Of a DNA stretch of 64,000 nucleotides, positions 54,070 through 62,594 are shown piece by piece. The notes under the pieces are model-generated. The model did no database searches. It was given only the letters and a program-made list of their open reading frames with translations, and was not told where the DNA came from. The translations under genes and the position numbers were made by a program. The stretch comes from Actinorugispora endophytica. GTDB taxonomy: Bacteria; Actinomycetota; Actinomycetes; Streptosporangiales; Streptosporangiaceae. The stretch is from positions 535,938-599,937 of the forward strand of contig NZ_SNYN01000001.1 of the NCBI RefSeq assembly GCF_004363075.1. The letters are read 5' to 3'. Each line of letters begins with the position of its first letter. Position 1 is the first letter of the stretch.

Positions 54070-55800
54070 CTACAACCGCTCGGGGGCTTCGATCCCGAGC
54101 AGGTCGAGCCCCCGCTCCAGAACCGTGGCGGTGTGCAGGGCCAGGGCCAGGCGGGACTCGCGTGTGGCGCCCTCGGACTTGAGGACGGGGCAGTTCTCGT
54201 AGAAGGTGCTGAAGGCCGCCGCGAGTTCGAACAGATAGGTGCACAGGCGGTGCGGCTGCAGGTTGGTGATCGCCGTCTGCACCGCGTCGGGAAAACGCGC
54301 GAGTTTCAGGGCCAGGTCGCGTTCGGCGGACTCGGCCAGCAGCACCGGAGCGCCGAGTTCGGGAACCCGGTCCGCGCGGCGCAGGATCGAGCGGATGCGG
54401 GCGTGGGCGTACTGGAGGTAGACGGCGGTGTTGCCGTCCATCGCCAGCATCCGGTCCAGGTCGAAGACGTAGTCCTTGTCCCGGTCGACGGACAGGTCGG
54501 CGTACTTGACCGCGCCGATCCCCACCGCGCGCGCGATCCGGGTCCGCTCCTCCTCGGACAGTTCGCCGCGCCCGGCGATCAGGCCTGCGGCGCGTTCGAC
54601 GGCCTCATCGAGCAGGTCGGTCAGTTTGAGCGAAGCACCGGCCCGGGTGCGCAGCATCCGGCCGTCGGCTCCGAGCACGCTTCCGAATCCGACATGGGTG
54701 GCGACGGTCTCCGGGCTGATCCACTCGGCCTTGCGCGCGGCGGCGAAGATCATCGCGAAGTGCAGCGCCTGCGGCGCGCCGACGACGTAGACGAGGTGGT
54801 CGCCCTTGAGGTCCTGGGCACGGTAGCGGATGGTCGCCAGATCGGTGGCGTCGTACCCGAACCCACCGTCGCGCTTGCGGACGATCAGGGGAACCGGTTG
54901 GTCCTCGCGGCCGGTGAAACCGTCGAGGAACACGCACAGCGCGCCGTCGCTGTCCTCCGCGATGCCGCGGCGGCGCAGCTCGTCGGCGACGTCGTCCAGC
55001 CAGGGCTGGTAGGTGCTCTCCCCCTTGTAGTCGTCAGGGGACAGCCGCACACCGAGAAGCTCGTAGACGGCCTCGATGTGGTGCTTGGACTCTGTCAGCA
55101 GCCGCCCCCACAACTCCAGGGTGGCGGGGTCGCCCGCCTGCAGCGCGACCACGCGCATACGGGCGCGTTCGGCGAAGTCCTCGTCGGCGTCGAACTTGGT
55201 CCGGGCCTGCTGGTAGAAGACGTTGAGGTCACCGATGCTGAAGTCCTGCTCGGCGAGGCCCTCGTCGATGAGGTGCTCGACGAGCATCCCGAAGGGCGTT
55301 CCCCAGTCGCCGATGTGGTTCTGGCGGATCACCTCGTGTCCGGCGAACTCCGTCAAGCGGACGAGGGTGTCGCCGATGATGGTCGAGCGCAGGTGGCCGA
55401 CGTGCATCTCCTTGGCCATGTTGGGTGAGGAGTAGTCGATGATGACCCGCTGCGGTTCGGAGGCCGGGGCGTACCCGAGTCGGGGATCGGCGGCGAGCCG
55501 GGCGGTTCGGTCGGCGAGCCAGGCGGTGGACAGGGTGATGTTGATGAAGCCCGGACCGGCGACCTCGGCGCTTTCGGCCATGCCGCCCAGATCGAGGTTG
55601 GCCGCGATGACGTCGGCGACCTCGCGGGAGGACCGTCGGAGCCGCTTGGCCAGCGCCATCGCGGCGTTGACCTGGTAGTCGACTCCCTCGCGCTGCGAGG
55701 GGCGGACCACAGCGTCCTCGATCGTGCATGCCACGCCGAACGCGGCACTGACGACAGCGGCGACCCGCTGCCCCAGATCGTCTCCGATGTCCCCTGACAC
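54070..55800 (-). CDS. argS: Arginyl-tRNA synthetase
   Basis: A 576-residue class I synthetase. It has the N-terminal Add-1 domain, the HIGH motif as HVGHLRS, the YDATDLATIRYR region (GYDATDLATIRYRAQD) and a C-terminal DALR anticodon domain (RLALALHTATVLERGLDLLGI). The KMSKS position is degenerate (GRMLRTRAG), as in most ArgRS of this type. GTG start with GGAG 5 nt upstream. It is not part of the folate operon elsewhere and lies inside the extra block. Whether it is the only argS cannot be told. Confidence 0.94.
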   Translation of the reverse strand: MSGDIGDDLGQRVAAVVSAAFGVACTIEDAVVRPSQREGVDYQVNAAMALAKRLRRSSREVADVIAANLDLGGMAESAEVAGPGFINITLSTAWLADRTARLAADPRLGYAPASEPQRVIIDYSSPNMAKEMHVGHLRSTIIGDTLVRLTEFAGHEVIRQNHIGDWGTPFGMLVEHLIDEGLAEQDFSIGDLNVFYQQARTKFDADEDFAERARMRVVALQAGDPATLELWGRLLTESKHHIEAVYELLGVRLSPDDYKGESTYQPWLDDVADELRRRGIAEDSDGALCVFLDGFTGREDQPVPLIVRKRDGGFGYDATDLATIRYRAQDLKGDHLVYVVGAPQALHFAMIFAAARKAEWISPETVATHVGFGSVLGADGRMLRTRAGASLKLTDLLDEAVERAAGLIAGRGELSEEERTRIARAVGIGAVKYADLSVDRDKDYVFDLDRMLAMDGNTAVYLQYAHARIRSILRRADRVPELGAPVLLAESAERDLALKLARFPDAVQTAITNLQPHRLCTYLFELAAAFSTFYENCPVLKSEGATRESRLALALHTATVLERGLDLLGIEAPERL

Positions 55801-55861
55801 GGTGACTCCGTTTCTCCTATTGGCCGGTGGGCCTGTATCGCCCAGCTCGGTGACAAGTCTG

Positions 55862-56283
55862 TCACGGCGCTCGGTCCGCCCATACGCTTTCCACAGTGCC
55901 GAGATGCTCCCCCGCGTCCACGTGGATCACCTGGCCGGTGACCGACGCGGTGTTCTCCAGGAAAAGCAGAGCCGCGGTGATGTCGTCAAGGGGTGCGGTC
56001 CGACGCTGCGGGCTACGCCGGAAGGCGAGCCGCGTGAGTTCGTCCTTCCCGGCGCCTGGAGGAGGAAGGACGAGTCCGGGAGAGATCGCGTTGACGCGGA
56101 CCCTGGGCGCGGGTTGTTTCGCGGCCAGGAGGGTTTGCTGTGCCAGCGCGTGCTTGGACAGTTCATAGCCGGGGCGTTCACCGTCCAAGAGCGCGAGGCG
56201 CGCGTCGAGCATGTTGACGGCGTGTCCTCCGCGTCGGGGAGGGCCTCCAGAAGAACAGTGGCCGCGATCAGATGAACCTGCAT
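55862..56283 (-). pseudogene. Remnant of a short-chain dehydrogenase/reductase
   Basis: The C-terminal half of an SDR enzyme can be read in two frames. LIAATVLLEALPDAEDT is in one, then AVNMLDARLALLDGERPG, YELSKHALAQQTLLAAKQPA, RVRVNAISPGLVLPP and SVTGQVIHVDAGEHLG follow in the next. YxxxK (YELSK) is intact. The Rossmann TGxxxGxG start is absent. The VNMLD form recalls FolM/pteridine-reductase-like SDRs, notable beside folate genes. The missing N-terminus and the frameshift mark it as dead. Confidence 0.7.
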
Positions 56284-56373
56284 CCCCCTGGTCAGGTATT
56301 GGGAGCTTGGACGAGTAGTCCGCTGAGCGAATAAGCGTCGGCCCCGACCTCTGGCGGGTCGAGACCGGCTTTT

Positions 56374-56592
56374 TCATGCCGTCAGGAGGCTGGTGGCCAT
56401 GATGGCGATGCTGAGCAGTACGCCTATGCCCAGGATGTTCTGGAAGGTTGTGCGAACGGTTCGGCTGACGCGCTGCCGGAGAGTGGGCCTGCGTTTGCGG
56501 GCGTAGTAGTCGGGTGTGGCGTGGGCGGGCCAGTGGTCGCCGGGGCGGTGGGTGCCTGCGGCTTCGGCGCGCAGGCGGGCGATGGAGTCCAC
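56374..56592 (-). CDS. Small membrane-anchored protein, probably N-terminally longer
   Basis: From the GTG at 56592 there are 72 residues ending in a membrane helix (NILGIGVLLSIAIMATSLLT). The same frame stays open and protein-like up to about 56900: ALGIPAALGTLDTGRQDTQL, AALIRRLADLRPEIAIGW, PDPRFLHPLEPHPVTGQWPT. No ATG, GTG or TTG exists there; the only ACG/CTG choices include an ACG at 56895. Palindromic copy C sits just upstream. Either an unusual start is used or the 5' end was lost when the palindrome arrived. Function unknown. Confidence 0.5.
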   Translation of the reverse strand: MDSIARLRAEAAGTHRPGDHWPAHATPDYYARKRRPTLRQRVSRTVRTTFQNILGIGVLLSIAIMATSLLTA

Positions 56593-56908
56593 GACGTCGC
56601 GGTCGGCGGGGAAGTCCTCGCGGGTCGGCCACTGCCCGGTGACGGGATGCGGTTCGAGCGGGTGCAGGAAGCGCGGGTCGGGCAGGAAGCGCGGTGATCG
56701 CGGCGCGGGGGCCGGGACCGGGGTCGGGGGTGGTGTCCACCCGATGGCGATCTCGGGCCGGAGGTCGGCGAGTCGGCGGATGAGCGCGGCGAGCTGCGTG
56801 TCCTGCCGTCCGGTGTCGAGAGTGCCGAGAGCGGCGGGGATGCCGAGGGCACCGGGGGTGCCCGGGGTGGGGCGGTTGGCGCTCCGGTTGTCCGTGGTGT
56901 CCGTTTTT

Positions 56909-56976
56909 CTCGGTGATCTTGACGTTTTCGGGGTCTCAACCGCGTCCGAGGCCCCGAAAACGTCAAGATCACCGAG
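56909..56976. repeat. Palindromic element, copy C
   Basis: Perfect 25-bp arms (CTCGGTGATCTTGACG ... CGTCAAGATCACCGAG) with a 10-nt loop inside an inner GGGGTCTC/GAGGCCCC stem. Relative to copies A and B, CCTTTCC/GGAAAGG is replaced by CGTTTTC/GAAAACG on both arms, so pairing is kept. It lies between the ATPase gene and the small membrane protein gene. Confidence 0.93.
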
Positions 56977-57000
56977 GAGACGCCGCCCGGCGGCTGCGGT

Positions 57001-57501
57001 TCAGGCGGTGTGCACGAACCGGGGCAGCCCGGCGGGGACCTGTGCGGGGTCCAGGGGTAGGTCGGCCCACACCACCAGGCCCAGGTTCAACGTGGGGTGG
57101 GCGTACACCGGGTAGAAGCCCCAGCCTTTTGCGATCGCCGACACCATGAGCAGGCCCCGGTGCCGCTCCGACTCGAACCAGTCGTCCCCCGCCAGTTCCG
57201 GAATGGTCGGCCGGGTGTCGGTGAAGCCGCCGTCGGCGACCTCCACCCGCAGCAGCCCCGCCTCGGGCAGCGACAACCGCCGCACCACCTCCCCGCCCTC
57301 GCCTCCGGAGGCGGTGTACTCCACCGCGTTGGCGAACAGCTCCGAGACGCACAACTCCACGTCATTTACCAGCAAAGCCGCGAACCCGGACAGGTCTTTG
57401 CGCACGTGCGAACGCACGACAGCGGCTTGCTTCAACGATCCCTCGTAGATACGCGGCTCCCACCGCACCGGCGCGAACACCCCAGACGACACCACGGACA
57501 C
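57001..57501 (-). CDS. RsbW-like ATP-binding protein
   Basis: A 166-residue GHKL ATPase of the anti-sigma-factor type (HATPase_c_2). It has the N box (VNDVELCVSELFANAVEYTA), a G1-like VADGGFTDTRP and G2 (HRGLLMVSAIAKGWG). In streptomycetes such proteins accompany WhiJ-type regulators and DUF397 proteins, as here. The GTG of VSVVSSG is chosen; the frame is open to 57678 but lacks conserved sequence and would run over the divergent promoter. Targets unknown. Confidence 0.8.
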   Translation of the reverse strand: MSVVSSGVFAPVRWEPRIYEGSLKQAAVVRSHVRKDLSGFAALLVNDVELCVSELFANAVEYTASGGEGGEVVRRLSLPEAGLLRVEVADGGFTDTRPTIPELAGDDWFESERHRGLLMVSAIAKGWGFYPVYAHPTLNLGLVVWADLPLDPAQVPAGLPRFVHTA

Positions 57502-57563
57502 CCCAAGTCGGGCTGGAACGCGTCCGAAGTGGACGCGATCACAGTCAACCTCAAGAAATAAGC

Positions 57564-57580
57564 AAATGCAATCTGCATTT
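57564..57580. promoter_or_regulatory. Inverted repeat in the XRE/ATPase divergent promoter
   Basis: AAATGCA-ATC-TGCATTT is a perfect 7+7-bp dyad in an AT-rich stretch 47 bp before the XRE start. It is the best candidate for the regulator's own operator. Confidence 0.65.
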
Positions 57581-57626
57581 ACAAATTCCTTTGGATTGAT
57601 TACCCTGGGGCACAAGGAGCGGCAGG

Positions 57627-58484
57627 ATGAGTGCCATGACGACAAGAACTCCGACTGTGGCCCAATGGCAGCTTTCAACCGAGCTGCGCAACTTGCGCGG
57701 CGAAAGGAAGCTCGCTGAGATCGCGAAGGCCATCAAGGTGAACTCCTCCACCGTCTCCAGGTGGGAGACACCCGGGGTTGAAGGAGTGATCCCGGGGCCA
57801 GGAAGTCTGGAACGGCTTCTGCAGTACTACGACCTCGATGAACAGGCGATCTCACGCTTCATCGCCATGCGTAAGGAAGCCAGGACTCCCGGGTGGTGGC
57901 AGTCCAGTGGCGTTGCCGAGGACTACGGGACCTATATCGGCCTGGAGACCGCAGCCAAGCGCATCAAGACCCACGAGGCCACGCTCATCCCGGGGCTGCT
58001 TCAGACGGAGGACTACGTACGTGCCCTCTTCAAAGGAACGATGCCCGAAGCCGGACCAGACTTGGTCGACTCGGCGTTGGAGGTACGACTCACCCGGCAG
58101 AAGACCTGGCGTGAAAACCGTACGCACCTGTGGGCGATCGTGAGTGAAACGGCGATCCGTACGGTTCTCGGAGGGCCGAAGCTCATGGCACGGCAATTGC
58201 GGCACCTCATCGAGGCGGCAGAGGAACCGAACGTGATGCTCCAAGTCCTGCCGTTCGAGGTCGGGGCGCACGCCGCCCTGGAGATTGGCGGTTTCACGAT
58301 CCTGGCCCTCGAAGAGCTCACCGTTCTGGTCACGGTAACGGACAACGTTAGCCTTTTCAGGGACCAACCGTACGATTTGGAACGGCACTCAGAGGCGTTT
58401 GAGCGACTGAGCGCTGACGCCTGGCGTCCCGCCCAAACGATCGAGTTCTTGGCCGAGACGGCCAAGACCCTGGAGGAGGAATGA
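57627..58484 (+). CDS. XRE-family regulator with DUF5753 domain (WhiJ type)
   Basis: A 285-residue regulator. The N-terminal XRE helix-turn-helix (about 15-75: LRNLRGERKLAEIAKAIKVN, then SSTVSRWETPG) is followed by a DUF5753 domain (about 95-280) with the usual YIGLETAAKRIKTHEATLIP, GLLQTEDYVRAL and VMLQVLPFEVGAHAALEIGG. WhiJ-like proteins repress developmental genes and work with a small DUF397 partner. Start at ATG 57627 (another ATG four codons on). The DUF397 gene follows by 3 bp and the ATPase gene is divergent. Confidence 0.92.
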   Translation: MSAMTTRTPTVAQWQLSTELRNLRGERKLAEIAKAIKVNSSTVSRWETPGVEGVIPGPGSLERLLQYYDLDEQAISRFIAMRKEARTPGWWQSSGVAEDYGTYIGLETAAKRIKTHEATLIPGLLQTEDYVRALFKGTMPEAGPDLVDSALEVRLTRQKTWRENRTHLWAIVSETAIRTVLGGPKLMARQLRHLIEAAEEPNVMLQVLPFEVGAHAALEIGGFTILALEELTVLVTVTDNVSLFRDQPYDLERHSEAFERLSADAWRPAQTIEFLAETAKTLEEE

Positions 58485-58487
58485 GCG

Positions 58488-58745
58488 ATGCGAGCCTCAC
58501 ACCTGACGTGGTTCAAGAGCAGCTACAGCGGCACCTCGTCCAACTGCGTTGAAGTCGCCCACGTCCCCACCGGCTTCCGCACGTCCAGCTACAGGCAGGG
58601 ACGCTCGCAGAACTGCGTCGAGGTCGCCGACACCCCCGGAGCGTCCGCCGTGCGCGACACCCGGAACCGCCACCTCGGCGCGCTCCTCTTCGACTCCGCC
58701 GAGTGGCGCGCCTTCCTCTCCGCCACCAAGCACGACACCCTCTGA
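58488..58745 (+). CDS. DUF397 protein with a duplicated half-motif
   Basis: An 85-residue DUF397 protein, the usual partner of WhiJ-type regulators. The signature W-x-K-S-S-Y-S-G ... N-C-V-E-V-A appears twice: WFKSSYSGTSSNCVEVA at 8-24 and TSSYRQGRSQNCVEVAD at 32-48. A single VRDTRNR and the terminal FDSAEWRAFLSA follow. Normal members have one copy. ATG start with GAGGAGG upstream, 3 bp after the XRE stop. Its molecular role (antagonist or co-factor of the regulator) is only partly known. Confidence 0.88.
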   Translation: MRASHLTWFKSSYSGTSSNCVEVAHVPTGFRTSSYRQGRSQNCVEVADTPGASAVRDTRNRHLGALLFDSAEWRAFLSATKHDTL

Positions 58746-58750
58746 TCCCT

Positions 58751-58815
58751 CGCTGATCTTGACCTTTCCGGGGTCTCGGAGGCGGCTGAGACCCCGGAAA
58801 GGTCAAGATCAGCGG
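58751..58815. repeat. Palindromic element, copy B
   Basis: All 65 bases equal those of copy A at 53996-54060, including the loop. The arms are 27 bp, perfectly paired. It follows the DUF397 gene by 5 bp and marks the other end of the block between folP and folE. Confidence 0.95.
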
Positions 58816-58854
58816 GGAGGCCCTCGGAAAGCGTGTTCTCCGGAGCCGAACGGA

Positions 58855-58891
58855 GAAGGCGGGCCGCCCCTGTTCGGGGCGGCCCGCCTTC
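58855..58891. terminator. folE terminator
   Basis: A perfect 16-bp stem GAAGGCGGGCCGCCCC / GGGGCGGCCCGCCTTC with a 5-nt loop, 25 bp after the folE stop. Confidence 0.85.
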
Positions 58892-58915
58892 GCGTGCTCT
58901 CGTGGACGCGCCGGG

Positions 58916-59539
58916 TCAGCGGCGGCCCAGGATGAGGCTCATCGCCTCGGCGCGGGTCCTGTCGCTGTCCCGGAAGCCGCCGCGCACGGCGGAGGTCAGC
59001 GTCTTGGCGCCGGGCTTGCGCACGCCGCGCATGGTCATGCACAGGTGCTCGGCCTCGATGACCACGATGACGCCGCGCGGCTTCAGGTTCGTCATGAGGG
59101 CGTCGGCGATCTGCGTGGTCAGGCGCTCCTGCACCTGCGGGCGGCGGGCGTAGACGTCCACCAGGCGGGCCAGCTTGGACAGCCCGGTGATCTGGCCCTC
59201 GGCGCTCGGGATGTACCCGATGTGCGCCACCCCGTAGAACGGGACGAGGTGGTGCTCGCAGGTCGAGTACATCTCGATGTCCCTGACCAGCACCATCTCC
59301 TCGTGCCCGGCCTCGAACACCGTGGTCAGGACGTCCTCGGGACGCTGGTCCAGGCCCGCGAACTGCTCGGCGTAGGCCCGGGCCACCCGCGCCGGGGTGT
59401 CCAGGAGGCCGTCCCGGTCCGGGTCCTCGCCGATGGCCAGCAGGATCTCCCGGACCGCCTTCTCGATGCGGTGCTGGTCGACCCCCGCGGGCGGCAGGGG
59501 CTCCGCGTAGTCGCCGGCCTCCTCGTGGTACCCGCTCAC
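58916..59539 (-). CDS. folE: GTP cyclohydrolase I
   Basis: A 207-residue enzyme converting GTP to dihydroneopterin triphosphate, the entry to folate synthesis. The zinc and catalytic residues are present: [33 protein letters not shown] ([18 protein letters not shown]), [15 protein letters not shown] overlaps the ftsH stop (GTGA). It ends at a strong terminator, while in M. tuberculosis folP follows directly; here the argS/XRE block separates them. Confidence 0.97.
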   Translation of the reverse strand: MSGYHEEAGDYAEPLPPAGVDQHRIEKAVREILLAIGEDPDRDGLLDTPARVARAYAEQFAGLDQRPEDVLTTVFEAGHEEMVLVRDIEMYSTCEHHLVPFYGVAHIGYIPSAEGQITGLSKLARLVDVYARRPQVQERLTTQIADALMTNLKPRGVIVVIEAEHLCMTMRGVRKPGAKTLTSAVRGGFRDSDRTRAEAMSLILGRR

Positions 59540-61575
59540 GCCAGGTCCTCCGGCTCTCCCTCGGCGCCGGAACCGGCGACGCCGTTGGCGCGCTCCTCCC
59601 AGGCTCCGCCCCGGGACACCTGGCCGTTGGGCGCGGTCAGCTCCTCGACGTCCTTGGGTCCCATGAGCGCGAGCTCCTTGGGGGTGAGCACCGGCGGCTT
59701 GTCGGAGGGCAGCCGCTTGCCGTAGCCCTTGTACGACCCGCGCGACGGGCGCTTGCGCACCGGCGCGAAGATCTCCAGGACCTGCTCCTTGGACAGGGTC
59801 TCCTTGTCCAGGAGGTGCAGGACCAGGTCGTCGAGGACCTCGCGGTACTCGACCAGGATCTCCCAGGCCTCGTCGTGCGCGGACTCGATGAGGCGGCGCA
59901 CCTCCTCGTCGATGAGGGAGGCGATCTCCTCGGAGTACTCGCGGCTGTGCGCCATCTCCCGGCCCAGGAACGGCTCGGTGTTGCCGTTGCCGAACTTGCG
60001 GGCGCCCAGGCGCTCGCTCATCCCGTACTCGGTGACCATGTTGCGGGCCAGCGTGGTGGCCTTGTCGATGTCGTTGGCGGCACCGGTGGTGGGCTCGTGG
60101 AAGACGAGCTCCTCGGCGGTGCGGCCGCCCAGCATCATGGCCAGCTGGTCCATCATCTCCGAGCGGGAGGTGAGGAACTTGTCCTCCATCGGGAGCGACA
60201 TGGTGTACCCGAGCGCGCGGCCGCGCGGCAGGATCGTGATCTTGTGCACCGGGTCGGCGTTGGGCAGCGCGTGCCCGACGAGGGCGTGGCCGCCCTCGTG
60301 GTAGGCGATGACCTTCTTCTCCGCGTCCGACATGACCCTGGTCTTGCGCTCGGGGCCGGCCATGACGCGGTCGATGGCCTCCTCGAGGGTGTCCATGTCG
60401 ATCTGGTCGCGGCCGCCCCGGGCGGACAGCAGCGCGCCCTCGTTGATGACGTTGGCCAGGTCCGCGCCGGTGAATCCGGGGGTGCGCCGGGCGATGACGT
60501 CCAGGTCCACGTCGGGCGCCAGCGGCTTGCCCTGGGCGTGCACCCGGAGGACGCCCTTACGGCCCTCCATGTCGGGGCGGTCCACCACGATCTGGCGGTC
60601 GAAGCGGCCGGGACGCAGCAGCGCGGGGTCGAGGATGTCGGGACGGTTCGTGGCGGCGATCAGGATGACGCCGCCCTTGACGTCGAAGCCGTCCATCTCC
60701 ACGAGCATCTGGTTCAGGGTCTGCTCGCGCTCGTCGTGGCCGCCGCCCATGCCCGCGCCGCGGTGGCGGCCGACGGCGTCGATCTCGTCGACGAAGACGA
60801 TCGCCGGGGCGTTGGCCTTGGCCTGCTCGAACAGGTCCCGCACGCGGGAGGCGCCCACGCCGACGAACATCTCGACGAAGTCGGAACCCGAGATGGAGTA
60901 GAACGGCACCCCGGCCTCGCCCGCGACCGCCCTGGCCAGCAGGGTCTTGCCGGTTCCCGGAGGCCCGTACAGGAGCACGCCCTTGGGGATCTTGGCGCCC
61001 ATGCTCTGGAACTTCGCGGGGTTCTGCAGGAACTCCTTGATCTCGTGGAGCTCCTCGATCGCCTCGTCCGCGCCGGCGACGTCGGCGAAGGTGGTCTTGG
61101 GGGTGTCCTTGGAGATGAGCTTGGCCTTGGACTTGCCGAAGTTCATGACCCGGGAGCCGCCGCCCTGCATCTGGTTCATGATGAAGAAGAAGAGGGCGAG
61201 GATCAGGATCAGCGGCAGGAAGCTGAACAGCAGGGACACCCAGATGCTGTCTCCGGGGACCTCGACGTCGTAGGCCTCCAGGTTGCCGTCTTGGTTGCTC
61301 TGGAGACTCTGCGCGAGCTCATAGCCCTGTCCGCTCACCCAGTAGGCCTCGTACAGGTCGCCGTCGACGGTGGTCAGCTCGACGCGCTGATCCTTGTCGA
61401 TGATTTTGGCGTCCCTGACCTGGTCCTGCTCGATCAGGGAGAAGACCTGGGAAGTATCGGTCTTGACGTGCTCGGGCGCACTGCCCCAGCCCATGAGCTG
61501 GGACGCCACCAGAAGCATCAGCAAGATGGCGATGAACCACAGCCACGGTCCACGGTACAAACGCTTCAGATTCAT
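59536..61575 (-). CDS. ftsH: ATP-dependent zinc metalloprotease FtsH
   Basis: A 679-residue membrane AAA+ protease. It has two N-terminal membrane helices (about 11-29 and 113-134), Walker [11 protein letters not shown] near 200, the pore motif [11 protein letters not shown], Walker [15 protein letters not shown] around [14 protein letters not shown] and the zinc site [10 protein letters not shown] near 427. It degrades misfolded membrane and regulatory proteins. The C-terminal tail is Gly/Glu-rich. The ATG of MNLKRLYR is the start; folE is coupled at its end. Confidence 0.97.
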   Translation of the reverse strand: MNLKRLYRGPWLWFIAILLMLLVASQLMGWGSAPEHVKTDTSQVFSLIEQDQVRDAKIIDKDQRVELTTVDGDLYEAYWVSGQGYELAQSLQSNQDGNLEAYDVEVPGDSIWVSLLFSFLPLILILALFFFIMNQMQGGGSRVMNFGKSKAKLISKDTPKTTFADVAGADEAIEELHEIKEFLQNPAKFQSMGAKIPKGVLLYGPPGTGKTLLARAVAGEAGVPFYSISGSDFVEMFVGVGASRVRDLFEQAKANAPAIVFVDEIDAVGRHRGAGMGGGHDEREQTLNQMLVEMDGFDVKGGVILIAATNRPDILDPALLRPGRFDRQIVVDRPDMEGRKGVLRVHAQGKPLAPDVDLDVIARRTPGFTGADLANVINEGALLSARGGRDQIDMDTLEEAIDRVMAGPERKTRVMSDAEKKVIAYHEGGHALVGHALPNADPVHKITILPRGRALGYTMSLPMEDKFLTSRSEMMDQLAMMLGGRTAEELVFHEPTTGAANDIDKATTLARNMVTEYGMSERLGARKFGNGNTEPFLGREMAHSREYSEEIASLIDEEVRRLIESAHDEAWEILVEYREVLDDLVLHLLDKETLSKEQVLEIFAPVRKRPSRGSYKGYGKRLPSDKPPVLTPKELALMGPKDVEELTAPNGQVSRGGAWEERANGVAGSGAEGEPEDLA

Positions 61576-61940
61576 CTATACGGAACCCCGCCGGGCCCGT
61601 CCCTCCTGACGCGGTCCGCTCCGTGAACCCAGAGACAGTCGGTGCGGGGAACCGTCGGGCCGGACGACGAGCGCCGTACCCAGAACTCCACCGTTCCACC
61701 GCAGTGCCTCATGCCGGCCACCAGAAGCGGACCTATCGGACATGTGCTCCCTACAATGATGCCGGGATAATCGACGGTACACCCTGATCCGCCCGAGCCA
61801 CCTACTCGATGCCGGGGCCGTAACCGGTGATGTCCCGTCATGACGCCAACGTCCACCGGTGCCCTTGTTGTTCCCGCTCGGCGCATCGCGTTGCCGGGCT
61901 CCGGGCGCGCGGCGCGCCCGGAGCCCGGAGCCCGGACGGA
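61576..61940. other. Spacer between hpt and ftsH
   Basis: No gene is supported. It holds the ftsH promoter, for which GATTAT and CATTGT are -10 candidates on the minus strand around 61750-61775, and the hpt terminator. The rest shows nothing distinctive. Confidence 0.6.
61894..61928. terminator. hpt terminator
   Basis: A perfect 16-bp stem CCGGGCTCCGGGCGCG / CGCGCCCGGAGCCCGG with a 3-nt loop, 13 bp after the hpt stop. Confidence 0.85.
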
Positions 61941-62492
61941 TCAGCTGTACATGTGCGGCGCGAGCGTGCCGATGAACGGAAGGTTCCGGTACTTCTCGGC
62001 GTAGTCCAGGCCGTATCCGATGATGAACTCGTTCGGCAGGTCGAAGCCGACGTACCGGACCTCCAGGTCGACGTCCAGCGCCAGCGGCTTGCGCACCATG
62101 GTGCAGATCTCCACCGACGCCGGCCCCCGGGACCTGAGGTTGCCGACCAGCCAGGACAGCGTCAGGCCGGAGTCGATGACGTCCTCGACGATCAGCACGT
62201 TGCGGTTCTGGATGTCGGTGTCGAGGTCCTTGAGGATGCGGACCACTCCCGAGGAGTTGGTGCCCGCGCCGTAGGAGGAGACCGCCATCCAGTCCATCGC
62301 GCAGGGGTGGTGCAGCTCCCGCGCCAGGTCGGCCATGACCATGACCGCGCCCTTGAGGACACCGACGAGCAGCAGGTCCCTGCCCGCGTAGTCGGCGTCG
62401 ATCTCGGCGGCCATCTCCCGGTGCCTGGTCCTGATCTGCTCTTCGGTGACCAGAACCTTCTCCAGGGCGTCGCCCATGTCTTTCGCGTCCAC
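61941..62492 (-). CDS. hpt: Hypoxanthine phosphoribosyltransferase
   Basis: A 183-residue purine salvage enzyme making IMP/GMP from hypoxanthine/guanine and PRPP. It has the PRPP loop VLIVEDVIDSGLTLSWL, GVLKGAVMVMADLAREL and the base-binding DLPNEFIIGYGLDYAEKYRNL (PNEFIIGYGLDYAEKYRNL). The GTG of VDAKDMGD is taken as start; an ATG five codons later is possible. It is the usual neighbour of tilS and ftsH. Confidence 0.95.
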   Translation of the reverse strand: MDAKDMGDALEKVLVTEEQIRTRHREMAAEIDADYAGRDLLLVGVLKGAVMVMADLARELHHPCAMDWMAVSSYGAGTNSSGVVRILKDLDTDIQNRNVLIVEDVIDSGLTLSWLVGNLRSRGPASVEICTMVRKPLALDVDLEVRYVGFDLPNEFIIGYGLDYAEKYRNLPFIGTLAPHMYS

Positions 62493-62594
62493 GCTTACAA
62501 GTCCTCGCTGCTCAGCTCGCGGTTGCTGGAACGCCAACCAGGATAGACGCGCCGAGCGGCCGCACCGTCAGCGCGGCGGGCCGCGCGGCCGCGG

